NCBI GenBank assembly: GCA_963724535.1
Contig: CAVRVD010000014.1
Location: 62,001-126,000, forward strand
Length of the DNA: 64,000 nucleotides
Source of the DNA: JADJPO01 sp963724535
GTDB lineage: Bacteria > Actinomycetota > Actinomycetes > Actinomycetales > Kineosporiaceae
Reading direction: 5' to 3'
Positions 51,220 to 59,500 of this stretch are shown in pieces (positions within the stretch are counted from its first letter, which is position 1; each line of letters starts with the position of its first letter). The notes beneath the pieces were generated by a model. It was not told where the DNA came from. It saw only the letters and a list, made by a program, of their open reading frames with translations, and searched no databases. A program made the translations under genes and the position numbers.

Positions 51220-53431
51220 GGATCGTGTCCCTCTACTGATGCGGGCCGCCGGAGTCTGCGTGCTGCTCGACCTCGGCGCCGAGGACGGGCAGGACGCCGG
51301 ACTGCCCCGGGTGCTGCACTGGGGACGCGACGCCTTCGGGCCGGCGGGCGATCCGGTCCAGGCCGAGTGGCTGCGGCGGATCGGCGCCGACCTGGAACCC
51401 GCGGTCCCGCACAGCGCCCTGGACCAGCCGTGGCCGCTCACCCTGCTGCCGGGACAGGCCGACGGCTGGTCCGGGCGACCGGGTCTGTCCGGTGCGTGGG
51501 ACGGCGGCGGCCCCGAGGGCCGGTACCCGCACTGGCGCCTGGACGGCGTCCCCCAGGTCCTCACCCAACCGGACGGTGCGCAGTGGGTGAGCATCGCCGC
51601 CCGGTGCGGCGAACCCGGCGGCCCGGGGCTCTCGCTGCGCACCGAGCTGCGGCTGGAGGCCTGCGGCGTGCTGCGCATGCAGCACACCCTCACGCCGGTT
51701 GCGCCATCGGGTCGTTACCACCTGAGCGCGCTGAACGCCGTCCTGCCGGTGCCGCAGTCGGCCACCGAGATCGAGGACCTGACCGGTCGTTGGTGCCGGG
51801 AGCGGTCGCCGCAGCGATCGAAGCTCGCCCTGGGCACCTGGGCCCGGGAGTCGCGCCGTGGCCGCACCGGGCACGACGCCACGCTGTTGCTGGCTGCCGG
51901 CACCGCCGGGTTCGCCTTCCGGACCGGGGAGGTCTGGGCGGCCCATGTGGGTTGGAGCGGCGACCACGTGCACCTGCTGGAGCGACTGCCCGAGGGCGCC
52001 GGCAGCCACGGTGGGTCGGTGCTCGGCGGTGGCGAGCTGCTCAGTGCCGGGGAGGTGGTGCTCGGGCCCGGTGAGTCCTACACCACCCCCTGGGTCTACT
52101 TCGTGCACAGCGACCAGGGTCTGGACGGCGTCACCGCGCGGCTGCACCGCTGGCTGCGCTCGCGCCCGCAGCACCCGCGCGGCCCTCGTCCGCTGGTGCT
52201 GAACACCTGGGAGGCGGTCTACTTCGACCAGGGTCTGGAGTCGCTGACCGATCTGGCCGAGCGGGCCGCCGCGATCGGCGTGGAGCGGTTCGTGCTCGAC
52301 GACGGCTGGTTCGGCGGGCGTCGCAACGACCTTGCCGGGCTCGGGGACTGGGAGGCCTCGGCGGAGATCTGGCCCCAGGGGCTGCGCCCGCTCGCCGACC
52401 GGGTCCGTGAGCTCGGCATGGACTTCGGGCTGTGGGTCGAGCCCGAGATGGTCAACCTGGACTCCGACCTGGCCCGGGCCCACCCGGACTGGCTGCTGCC
52501 CCCGGCCCGGCCGTCCCTGCCCCGGTCGTGGCGGCACCAGTACCTGCTCGACCTCGCCCATCCCGAGGCCTACGCCTACCTGCTGGAGCGGCTGGACGCC
52601 CTGGTCGACGAGATCGGGATCGCCTTCCTGAAGTGGGACCACAACCGCGACCTGCACGAGACCGGTGCCCACGCCCAGACCCTGGCCCTGTACGCGCTGC
52701 TCGACGAGCTGCGCGCCCGGCACCCCGGCCTGGAGATCGAGTCCTGCGCCTCCGGCGGCGCCCGGGTCGACCTGGGCATCCTGGAGCGCACCGACCGGAT
52801 CTGGGCCTCGGACACCAACGACCCGGTGGAACGCCAGCAGATCCAGCGCTGGACGGCGTCACTGCTGCCCCTGGAGCTGATCGGTTCGCATATCGGCGGT
52901 CCGGTCTCGCACACGACGGGTCGGGTGAGCGAGCTGACCCTGCGCGGGATCACCGCGCTGTTCGGCCATTCCGGCATCGAGTGGGACATCACCTCCTGCA
53001 ACGCCGCCGAGCTCGAGGCGTTGCGCCGCTGGGCCGGCCTGTACAAGGAGCTGCGCGGGCTGCTGCACTCCGGCGACCTGGTCCGCCTCGACCAGGCCGA
53101 GCGACCGGACGGTCATGTGAACCCTGACCTGATGGTGCACGGCGTGGTGGCGCCCGACCGCAGCGAGGCCGTGTTCGCGCTGGTCCGGATCCGCACCTCG
53201 GCCACCTCGCACCCGGGCCGGCTCTACCTGCCGGGGCTGGACCCGCAGCGCAGCTACCGCGTCGTCCGGCGCGACGAGGCGGGTGTGGGGCAGGGTCAGG
53301 CGATCAGCCAGCCGTCGTGGTGGGACCGGGGCGAGACCGAGGCCAGGGGCGCCGTCCTCGGGACGATCGGGCTGGCGGCGCCGTCGCTCAACCCCAGCCA
53401 GGGGGTGCTGATCCATCTTCGCGGGCGCTGA
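51215..53431 (+). CDS. Alpha-galactosidase, GH36 family
   Basis: 738 residues. A beta-sandwich N-domain (~1-310) is followed by a TIM barrel with FVLDDGWFGGRRND, the nucleophile in FLKWDHNRD (D475), ESCASGGARVD and the acid/base in WASDTNDPVERQ (D533), then a C-terminal beta domain. Releases galactose from alpha-galactosides such as melibiose or raffinose. No signal peptide, so cytoplasmic. Adjacent galT and galK take the product into the Leloir pathway. ATG 51215 fits the leaderless -10; ATG 51206 is an in-frame alternative. Confidence 0.95.
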   Translation: MTDRVPLLMRAAGVCVLLDLGAEDGQDAGLPRVLHWGRDAFGPAGDPVQAEWLRRIGADLEPAVPHSALDQPWPLTLLPGQADGWSGRPGLSGAWDGGGPEGRYPHWRLDGVPQVLTQPDGAQWVSIAARCGEPGGPGLSLRTELRLEACGVLRMQHTLTPVAPSGRYHLSALNAVLPVPQSATEIEDLTGRWCRERSPQRSKLALGTWARESRRGRTGHDATLLLAAGTAGFAFRTGEVWAAHVGWSGDHVHLLERLPEGAGSHGGSVLGGGELLSAGEVVLGPGESYTTPWVYFVHSDQGLDGVTARLHRWLRSRPQHPRGPRPLVLNTWEAVYFDQGLESLTDLAERAAAIGVERFVLDDGWFGGRRNDLAGLGDWEASAEIWPQGLRPLADRVRELGMDFGLWVEPEMVNLDSDLARAHPDWLLPPARPSLPRSWRHQYLLDLAHPEAYAYLLERLDALVDEIGIAFLKWDHNRDLHETGAHAQTLALYALLDELRARHPGLEIESCASGGARVDLGILERTDRIWASDTNDPVERQQIQRWTASLLPLELIGSHIGGPVSHTTGRVSELTLRGITALFGHSGIEWDITSCNAAELEALRRWAGLYKELRGLLHSGDLVRLDQAERPDGHVNPDLMVHGVVAPDRSEAVFALVRIRTSATSHPGRLYLPGLDPQRSYRVVRRDEAGVGQGQAISQPSWWDRGETEARGAVLGTIGLAAPSLNPSQGVLIHLRGR

Positions 53432-53442
53432 GCTCTGCCTGT

Positions 53443-53448
53443 CAGAAT
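53443..53448 (+). promoter_or_regulatory. -10 box, leaderless promoter of trpS
   Basis: CAGAAT, seven bases, then ATG 53456. The box overlaps an earlier in-frame ATG (53447), which argues for the later start. Confidence 0.5.
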
Positions 53449-53455
53449 GACGGCC

Positions 53456-54457
53456 ATGGCATCGACCCCCGCTCCGCGGCTGTTCTCCGGAATGCAGCCC
53501 ACCGCCGACTCGCTGCACCTGGGTAACTACCTGGGCGCGTTGGTCAACTGGGTGTCGCTGCAGGAGAACTTCCAGACCATCTACTGTGTCGTCGACCAGC
53601 ACGCGATCACCGTCGAACAGGACCCGGACACCCTTCGCCGGCGGGTCCGGGTGACCGCCGCCCAGTTCCTCGCGGCAGGCATCGACCCGACCCACTCGAT
53701 CCTGTTCGTGCAGAGCCGAGTCCCACAGCACTCCCAGCTGGCCTGGGTGCTGCAGTGCCTGACCGGTTTCGGCGAGGCCGGCCGGATGACCCAGTTCAAG
53801 GACAAGTCCTCCCGCGAGGGCGCCGAGCGGGCCAGCGTCGGGCTGTTCACCTACCCGGTCCTGCAGGCCGCCGACATCCTGCTCTACGACGCGGCGCGGG
53901 TGCCGGTGGGGGAGGATCAGCGCCAGCACCTCGAGCTCACCCGCGACCTGGCCCAGCGGTTCAACTCCCGGTTCGGACAGGCCTTCGTCGTCCCCGAGCC
54001 GTACATCGTCAAGCAGACGGCGAAGATCCTGGACCTGCAGCGTCCGGACAAGCAGATGAGCAAGAGCCTGGGCGGCTCGGGCTGCCTGTTCCTGCTCGAC
54101 GAGCCGGCGGTGTCGGCGAAGAAGATCAGGTCGGCGGTCACCGACACCGGTCGCGAGGTGGTCTTCGACCCCGAGCACAAGCCGGGAGTGTCCAACCTGT
54201 TGACCATCCTGTCGGCGCTGTCCAGCCAGGACGTCGCGGTGCTCGAGGAACGATTCGCCGACGCCGGGTACGGCGACCTCAAGAAGGAGGTCGCCGAGGC
54301 CTACGTGGACTTCGCCGGCCCGTTCCGGGATCGGGTCCTGGCGCTGCTCGCCGATCCGGGCACGCTCGACGCCATCCTGGACGACGGCGCGGCCCGGGCC
54401 CGCGAGCTGGCCGCACCGAAGCTGGCCGAGGTGTACGCCAGGATCGGGTTCGTGTGA
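53456..54457 (+). CDS. trpS: Tryptophan--tRNA ligase
   Basis: 333 residues, class I aminoacyl-tRNA synthetase. Signatures are FSGMQPTADSLHLGNYLGAL (the HIGH equivalent is LHLGN), VGLFTYPVLQAADILLYDA, VPVGEDQRQHLELTRDLA and the KMSKS loop KQMSKSLGG. The start at 53456 is supported by a leaderless promoter. It heads a run with the 2H phosphoesterase and YihY genes, an order similar to that around trpS in mycobacteria. Confidence 0.97.
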   Translation: MASTPAPRLFSGMQPTADSLHLGNYLGALVNWVSLQENFQTIYCVVDQHAITVEQDPDTLRRRVRVTAAQFLAAGIDPTHSILFVQSRVPQHSQLAWVLQCLTGFGEAGRMTQFKDKSSREGAERASVGLFTYPVLQAADILLYDAARVPVGEDQRQHLELTRDLAQRFNSRFGQAFVVPEPYIVKQTAKILDLQRPDKQMSKSLGGSGCLFLLDEPAVSAKKIRSAVTDTGREVVFDPEHKPGVSNLLTILSALSSQDVAVLEERFADAGYGDLKKEVAEAYVDFAGPFRDRVLALLADPGTLDAILDDGAARARELAAPKLAEVYARIGFV

Positions 54458-54464
54458 GGCAGTC

Positions 54465-55085
54465 GTGAGCGACGCCCAGCCGGCGGGAGTCGGGTCCGCT
54501 CGGTCCACACCCGACGTGGCCACGGCGCAGCCGTCGGGGCCCGAGGAACTGGTGCTCGGGGTCGTGCTCGACCTGCCCGAGCTGGCCGCCGGCGAGCTGC
54601 GCGCGGTGCGGGCCGAGGTGGGCGATCCGGACGGCGAGACGATCCACCCCCACGTCACCCTGCTCCCGCCGCGGCTGATCGGTCGGGACGCGCTCGCTAC
54701 GGTCACGCAGCACCTGTACCGGGTAGCCGCCGCGACGGCTCCGTTTCGGGTCGTCCTGGCCGGCACCGACACCTTCCGGCCGGTCTCTCAAGTCGTCTTC
54801 GTCTGTGTCACCGGCGCGCTGCGCCGGCTGAACGCTCTACAGTCGGCGGTCTGCAGCGGTCCGCTGGCCGGCGAGCTGGCCTATCGGTTCCACCCGCACG
54901 TCACCGTGGCGCACCGGCTCGACGACGGGGCGCTGGACCGCGCGGCGAAGCTGCTCACCCACTACAAGAGGTCCTTCATGGTCGACTCGTTCGTCGTGTA
55001 CGAGAAGGAGTGTGACGGCGCCTGGCAGCAGCGGCGCCGCATCGACTTCGGCGGCCAGGGGGCCGGGGAGAGGCAGGCGCGGTGA
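54465..55085 (+). CDS. 2'-5' RNA ligase / 2H phosphoesterase family protein
   Basis: 206 residues. The two HxT motifs of the 2H phosphoesterase superfamily are visible: HPHVTLLPP (H63, T65) and HPHVTVAH (H145, T147), about 80 residues apart as expected. It probably acts on 2'-5' or cyclic phosphodiester bonds in RNA or nucleotides; substrate unknown. GTG start 8 bp after trpS; stop overlaps the YihY start. Confidence 0.88.
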   Translation: MSDAQPAGVGSARSTPDVATAQPSGPEELVLGVVLDLPELAAGELRAVRAEVGDPDGETIHPHVTLLPPRLIGRDALATVTQHLYRVAAATAPFRVVLAGTDTFRPVSQVVFVCVTGALRRLNALQSAVCSGPLAGELAYRFHPHVTVAHRLDDGALDRAAKLLTHYKRSFMVDSFVVYEKECDGAWQQRRRIDFGGQGAGERQAR

Positions 55086-56149
55086 AGGAGCTCATCGAAC
55101 GCCTCAAGCGGACCAAGCCGCTGCGGGCCTGGAACCAGTACAGCTCCGCGCGGGGCAACCTGCTCGCCGGCGGGATCGCGTACGTGGCGCTGTTCTCGTT
55201 CTTCGCGTTGCTGGTCATCGGCTTCACCGTGTTCGGTCTCGTCCTCGGCGGCAACACCGAGCTGAAGCAGCAGGTGGTCGACTACGTCAACGAGACCTTC
55301 GGCCAAGAGATCATCGGGATGAACCGAGGCGAGGGCCAGGTCTGGATCAACGATCTGGTCAGGACGAACTGGCTGACCACCACCGGCGCGATCGCCCTCG
55401 GGCTCCTGCTGTTCACGGGCCTGGGCTGGGTCGACGCGATGCGACAGGGCATCAGGGCGGTGTTCGGCCTGGACCGTCTGCCCGGGCCGCTGCTGAAGAA
55501 GCTGCTCGACGTCGGGGTGCTGGTGGTGCTCGGGCTGCTGGTGCTGGCCACGGTCGCGGTCAGCGTCGTGCTCTCCTCGGCGTCCGGATGGGTCCTGGAC
55601 CAGCTCGCCATCGCCTCCACCCTGGGCCGGGTGCTGGTCCAGTTACTGGTCCAGGTGGGGGTGCTGGCTGTTGACGTCGTGCTGTTCCTGACCTTCTTCC
55701 GCCTGTTGGCTCGGATCTCGGTGCCGGTCCGGGTGCTGCTCAGCGCGGCGGTCATCGGCGCTGTGGGCCTGGAGTCGCTCAAGCTCGCCGGCGGGCTGCT
55801 GACGCGCCAGGCATCCGGGAACCCCCTCCTGGCCGGCGCGACGACATTGGCGGCCCTGCTGCTGTTCTTCAACCTGGCCGGGCGGATCACCCTGCTCTCG
55901 GCGGCCTGGGCCGCGGTGACCACCAGCGACTTGGGCCTGCTGCCGGGCCAGGGGGACCCCGAGCCGGAGGAGGAGTGCGGGACCGCGGCGCGGGTCGAGC
56001 CGGCGCGGGTCGAGCCGGCCTACTCCGCGCGCGCCGCCGACCGCGTCACCCTGGCCGCCGGCGCGGTGCTGGGCGGCACCGCCGTGGCCTCGCTTGGGTT
56101 CCTCGGCCGGGCGGTTCGCGGTCTGAGCGAGGTTGTCCGGCGGGACTGA
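55082..56149 (+). CDS. YihY/BrkB family membrane protein
   Basis: 355 residues. Six hydrophobic helices with the YihY/virulence-factor-BrkB signatures NLLAGGIAYVALFSFFAL near the start, TGLGWVDAMRQGIRAVFG, and VDVVLFLTFFRLLARI. The C-terminal cytoplasmic tail is Ala/Arg-rich with a two-copy RVEPA repeat. Once called RNase BN in error; role unknown. GTG overlaps the previous stop. Confidence 0.92.
   Translation: MKELIERLKRTKPLRAWNQYSSARGNLLAGGIAYVALFSFFALLVIGFTVFGLVLGGNTELKQQVVDYVNETFGQEIIGMNRGEGQVWINDLVRTNWLTTTGAIALGLLLFTGLGWVDAMRQGIRAVFGLDRLPGPLLKKLLDVGVLVVLGLLVLATVAVSVVLSSASGWVLDQLAIASTLGRVLVQLLVQVGVLAVDVVLFLTFFRLLARISVPVRVLLSAAVIGAVGLESLKLAGGLLTRQASGNPLLAGATTLAALLLFFNLAGRITLLSAAWAAVTTSDLGLLPGQGDPEPEEECGTAARVEPARVEPAYSARAADRVTLAAGAVLGGTAVASLGFLGRAVRGLSEVVRRD
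55988..56017 (+). repeat. Two tandem 15-bp repeats in the YihY tail
   Basis: GCGCGGGTCGAGCCG occurs twice back to back, encoding ARVEP-ARVEP. Confidence 0.75.
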
Positions 56150-56164
56150 GCCGCACTGCTCGGG

Positions 56165-56170
56165 TAGCGT
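56165..56170 (+). promoter_or_regulatory. -10 box for manC
   Basis: TAGCGT, eight bases, then ATG 56179; leaderless or nearly so. Confidence 0.5.
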
Positions 56171-56178
56171 CTGGCGCG

Positions 56179-57285
56179 ATGAGCGAGATCATTGCGGGAT
56201 TCCACGCGATCGTCCCCGCCGGAGGCGCCGGCACCCGACTGTGGCCGCTGTCCCGGGCCGGTCACCCCAAGTTCCTGCTCGACCTGACCGGGACCGGACG
56301 CACGCTGATCCAGCAGACCGTCGACCGGCTCGGCCCGGTGACCGAGTCGGTGATGGTGGTGACCGGAGTGCGGCATGCCGCCGCGGTCGCCGCCCAGCTG
56401 CCCGAGGTACCCGTCGCCGACCTGATCGCCGAGCCCTCGCCGCGGGACTCCACCGCGGCGATCGCCCTCGCCGCGGCCGTGGTCGAGCGCCGCCACCCGA
56501 ACGCCGTGGTCGGCTCGTTCGCCGCCGACCATGTGGTGCGGGACGTGAGCGCCTTCCACGCCGCGCTGGCCGAGGCCGTCGCCGTGGCCCGGACCGGGTA
56601 CGTGGTCACCGTGGGGATCACCCCGACCCATCCGGCGACCGGCTTCGGCTACATCGGACCGGGCCGGCGGTTGGAGGTCCCCGGGGCGCCGTCCGCGCTG
56701 GTCGTCGAACGCTTCGTCGAGAAGCCGGACGCCGCCACCGCCGCCGAGTACGTCGCCGCCGGGTATCGCTGGAACGCCGGGATGTTCGTGGCCCGCGCCG
56801 ACGTGCTGCTCGGTCAGCTCGCCGAACACCGCCCCGGGCTGCACGAGGGAGTGGTCAGGATCGCCAAGGCCTGGGACACCGAGGCGCGCGACGCCGTGCT
56901 GACCGAGGTCTGGCCCGGCCTGGAGAAGATCGCCATCGACTACGCGGTCGCCGAGCCGGCCGCAGTCGCCGGGCGGGTCGCGGTCGTCCCGGCCGACCTG
57001 GGCTGGGACGACATCGGTGGCTTCGACGCCCTGTACGACCTGCCGCGGCCTCATCCCGACAACACCGCGGTCAGGGTGCTCGGGGACCCGGCGCAGGTGC
57101 TGGCCCCGGACGGCGACGGGGTCGTCGTCGCCGCCGGCAACCGGTTGGTCGTCGTCCAGGGTCTGAGCGACGTCGTGGTCGTGGACACCCCGGACGCCGT
57201 TCTGGTCACCACCCGCGCCCGGGCCCAGGACGTGAAGGCGCTGGTCACCGAGCTGCAGGCACGCGGCCGGACCGACCTGCTCTGA
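56179..57285 (+). CDS. manC: Mannose-1-phosphate guanylyltransferase
   Basis: 368 residues. Nucleotidyltransferase making GDP-mannose. Signatures are AIVPAGGAGTRLWPLSR, then HPKFLLDL, the RDSTAAIALAA segment, FGYIGPGRR, VERFVEKPD, WNAGMFVARADVL and LGWDDIGGFDALYDL. It lacks the C-terminal phosphomannose isomerase domain of longer ManC proteins, consistent with the separate manA at 45 kb. GDP-mannose would feed mannosylation of glycolipids or cell-wall glycans. Confidence 0.95.
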   Translation: MSEIIAGFHAIVPAGGAGTRLWPLSRAGHPKFLLDLTGTGRTLIQQTVDRLGPVTESVMVVTGVRHAAAVAAQLPEVPVADLIAEPSPRDSTAAIALAAAVVERRHPNAVVGSFAADHVVRDVSAFHAALAEAVAVARTGYVVTVGITPTHPATGFGYIGPGRRLEVPGAPSALVVERFVEKPDAATAAEYVAAGYRWNAGMFVARADVLLGQLAEHRPGLHEGVVRIAKAWDTEARDAVLTEVWPGLEKIAIDYAVAEPAAVAGRVAVVPADLGWDDIGGFDALYDLPRPHPDNTAVRVLGDPAQVLAPDGDGVVVAAGNRLVVVQGLSDVVVVDTPDAVLVTTRARAQDVKALVTELQARGRTDLL

Positions 57286-57342
57286 TCGAACCGCCGTCCA
57301 CTTGGGCCCGACGCCCTTGCCTGGGGGGACGACCACTCGCCG

Positions 57343-57607
57343 GCACGCTGATCTTCACGCTGATCTTCATGCTGAACGTGAAGATCACTGTGCGGGTGCT
57401 TGGTCGCTATGGCAGCCCGGGGCGTGCACGCTGATCTTCACGCTGAAGGTGAAGATCACTGTGCGGGTGCCTGGTCGCTATGGCAGCCCGGGGCGTGCAC
57501 GCTGATCTTCATGCTGAACGTGAAGATCACTGTGCGGGTGCCTGGTCGCTATGGCAGCCCGGGGCGTGCACGCTGATCTTCACAGTGACCGTGAAGATCA
57601 CTGTGCC
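57343..57607. repeat. 71-bp tandem array of palindromic repeats
   Basis: Four hairpin elements (GATCTTCAC...GTGAAGATC) are repeated with an exact 71-bp period; GTGAAGATC begins at 57378, 57449, 57520 and 57591. The hairpin stem extends to about 15 bp (CACGCTGATCTTCAC with GTGAAGATCACTGTG). The spacers, containing GGTCGCTATGGCAGCCCGG, are near identical, so this is not CRISPR. The first unit has an extra GCTGATCTTCAC. A related element lies at 35.13-35.23 kb. Confidence 0.9.
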
Positions 57608-57682
57608 GCCCTGCGGTGCCGGAGTGGGCACAGGTGTGACGGGATGCACCGGTGGTCCTGTGTCGTCACGCCGCGGCGTCGA

Positions 57683-57688
57683 TAGCCT
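57683..57688 (+). promoter_or_regulatory. -10 box for the acyl-CoA mutase gene
   Basis: TAGCCT fits TANNNT and gives a leader of about 40 nt ending in a CTGGAGTGGGCG ribosome site before ATG 57736. Confidence 0.45.
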
Positions 57689-57735
57689 CGACTGCGAATC
57701 TGTTGAGTTGAACCCGTCGAGTACTGGAGTGGGCG

Positions 57736-59331
57736 ATGAGCGCAGAGCACGGAGCGGGACGGACCGAGTCGGGTCTGCCGATGAAGCCGCTGTACGCACC
57801 CGCCGACCTGTCCGGCTTCGACCCAGCGAACGCCCTGGCCGAGCCGGGCGCCTACCCCTTCACCCGGGGGCCCTACCCGTCGATGTACACCGGCCGGCCA
57901 TGGACGATGCGCCAGTACGCTGGGTTCGGCAACGCCCGCGAGTCCAACGCCCGCTACCACCAGCTGGTGGGTGCCGGCACCGGTGGCCTGAGCGTGGCCT
58001 TCGACCTGCCCACCCAGATGGGGTTCGACTCCGACGACCCGGTGGCCTCGGGCGAGGTCGGCAAGGTCGGGGTGGCCATCGACTCCATCGAGGACATGCG
58101 CACCCTGTTCGGCGGGCTGCCCATGGACCAGGTGTCCACATCGATGACGATCAACGCGCCGGCCGCCGTCCTGCTGCTGCTCTACCAGCTGGTCGCCGCC
58201 GAACAGGGCGCCGATCCCACCAAGCTGGCCGGCACCATCCAGAACGACGTGCTCAAGGAGTACATCGCCCGAGGCACCTACATCTTCCCGCCCAAGGCCT
58301 CGCTGCGGCTGATCAGCGACATCTTCTCCTACTGCCGCACCGAGATGCCGCGCTGGAACACCATCTCCATCTCGGGGTACCACATGGCCGAGGCTGGAGC
58401 GACGCCGGCCCAGGAGATCGCCTTCACCCTGGCCAACGCCAAGGAGTACGTGCGGGCCGCGCAGGCGGCCGGGCTGGGCGTGGACGACATCGGTCCGCGG
58501 CTGTCCTTCTTCTTCGTCGCCCGGACGACGCTGCTCGAGGAGGTCGCCAAGTTCCGCGCCGCCCGCCGGGTGTGGGCCCGGATCGTCAAGGAGGAGTTCG
58601 GCTCGACGAACCCGAAGAGCCAGATGCTGCGCTTCCACACCCAGACCGCCGGGGTGCAGCTGACCGCCCAGCAGCCGGAGGTGAACATGGTCCGGGTGGC
58701 GCTGCAGGGGCTGGGCGCCGTCCTCGGTGGCACCCAGAGCCTGCACACCAACTCCTACGACGAGGCGATCGCGCTGCCCAGCGAGAAGGCGGCCCGGCTC
58801 GCCCTGCGCACCCAGCAGGTGATCGCCTACGAGACCGACGTGTGCAAGACCGTCGACCCGTTCGCCGGCTCCTACGTCGTCGAGTCCCTGACCGACGAGC
58901 TCGAGGAGGCCATCCTCGACCTGATCGGTCAGGTCGAGGAGCGAGGCGGAGCGGTCGCGGGCATCGAGCAGGGCTTCCAGAAGAACGAGATCGAGCGTTC
59001 GGCGTACACCGTCGCGCAGGAGATCGACGACGGCGAGCGGGTGGTGATCGGGGTGAACAGGTTCACCGTCGACGCCGACGAGCACTACGACCCGCTGCGC
59101 GTCGACCCCGCCCTCGAGGTCGAGCAGCGCGAGGCGTTGGCCGCCCTGCGCTCGAAGCGCGACAACGCCGCTGTCGACGCTGCGCTGGACAAGCTCAAGG
59201 CGGCCGCGTCCGGCAGCGACAACGCGCTGTTCCCGATGCGGGAGGCCCTGGCCGCTCGGGCCACGGTCGGCGAGGTCTGCAACGCCCTGCGCTCGGTGTG
59301 GGGCACCTACATCCCGCCGGACGTCTTCTGA
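57736..59331 (+). CDS. Acyl-CoA mutase large subunit (methylmalonyl-CoA mutase family, no B12 domain)
   Basis: 531 residues forming the substrate-binding TIM barrel of the methylmalonyl-CoA mutase family: YPFTRGPYPSMYTGRPWTMR, then FDLPTQMGFDSD, LKEYIARGTYIFPP, ISISGYHMAEAGATP, then RFHTQTAGVQLTAQQPEVN and SLHTNSYDEAIALPSE. It ends at the barrel and lacks the C-terminal cobalamin-binding domain, as in IcmA-like large subunits that pair with a separate small B12 subunit. No such subunit is in the window. Substrate (methylmalonyl-, isobutyryl- or hydroxyisobutyryl-CoA) cannot be settled by eye. Confidence 0.92.
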   Translation: MSAEHGAGRTESGLPMKPLYAPADLSGFDPANALAEPGAYPFTRGPYPSMYTGRPWTMRQYAGFGNARESNARYHQLVGAGTGGLSVAFDLPTQMGFDSDDPVASGEVGKVGVAIDSIEDMRTLFGGLPMDQVSTSMTINAPAAVLLLLYQLVAAEQGADPTKLAGTIQNDVLKEYIARGTYIFPPKASLRLISDIFSYCRTEMPRWNTISISGYHMAEAGATPAQEIAFTLANAKEYVRAAQAAGLGVDDIGPRLSFFFVARTTLLEEVAKFRAARRVWARIVKEEFGSTNPKSQMLRFHTQTAGVQLTAQQPEVNMVRVALQGLGAVLGGTQSLHTNSYDEAIALPSEKAARLALRTQQVIAYETDVCKTVDPFAGSYVVESLTDELEEAILDLIGQVEERGGAVAGIEQGFQKNEIERSAYTVAQEIDDGERVVIGVNRFTVDADEHYDPLRVDPALEVEQREALAALRSKRDNAAVDAALDKLKAAASGSDNALFPMREALAARATVGEVCNALRSVWGTYIPPDVF

Positions 59332-59485
59332 CCGAATGGTCGAGGGGTGCTGCCGGCCGGGTAGTGGTGAGTGGTCCTGCTCCTGCATCACCTCGGTGTG
59401 AGTGGTCCAGGACGAGAGGGGATTCGCCCGAACGGGTGAGGCCTCGGCGCGGTGAAGCACGCCACACCGCCGCGGGGCGCTGGGC

Positions 59486-59491
59486 TAACCT
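59486..59491 (+). promoter_or_regulatory. -10 box for the M20 amidohydrolase gene
   Basis: TAACCT lies 3 bases before ATG 59495 and 9 bases before GTG 59501. The expected transcription start (~59498) favours the GTG. Confidence 0.4.
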
Positions 59492-59500
59492 GGCATGGAC

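Larger units (their letters stand above)
57286..57735. other. 450-bp intergenic region
   Basis: Apart from the palindromic array (57343-57607) and a candidate promoter at 57683 I see no gene. Short open frames across the array are repeats of the same 71 bp and not protein-like. Confidence 0.7.

Noticed and set aside
57343..57607. Possible CRISPR array at the 71-bp repeats
   Set aside because: The intervening sequences are nearly identical between units, the repeat is a palindromic hairpin with its spacer, and no cas gene is present.
57598..59460. A 620-codon minus-strand open frame opposite the acyl-CoA mutase
   Set aside because: Antisense shadow of a clearly recognisable mutase; composition biased and no motif.
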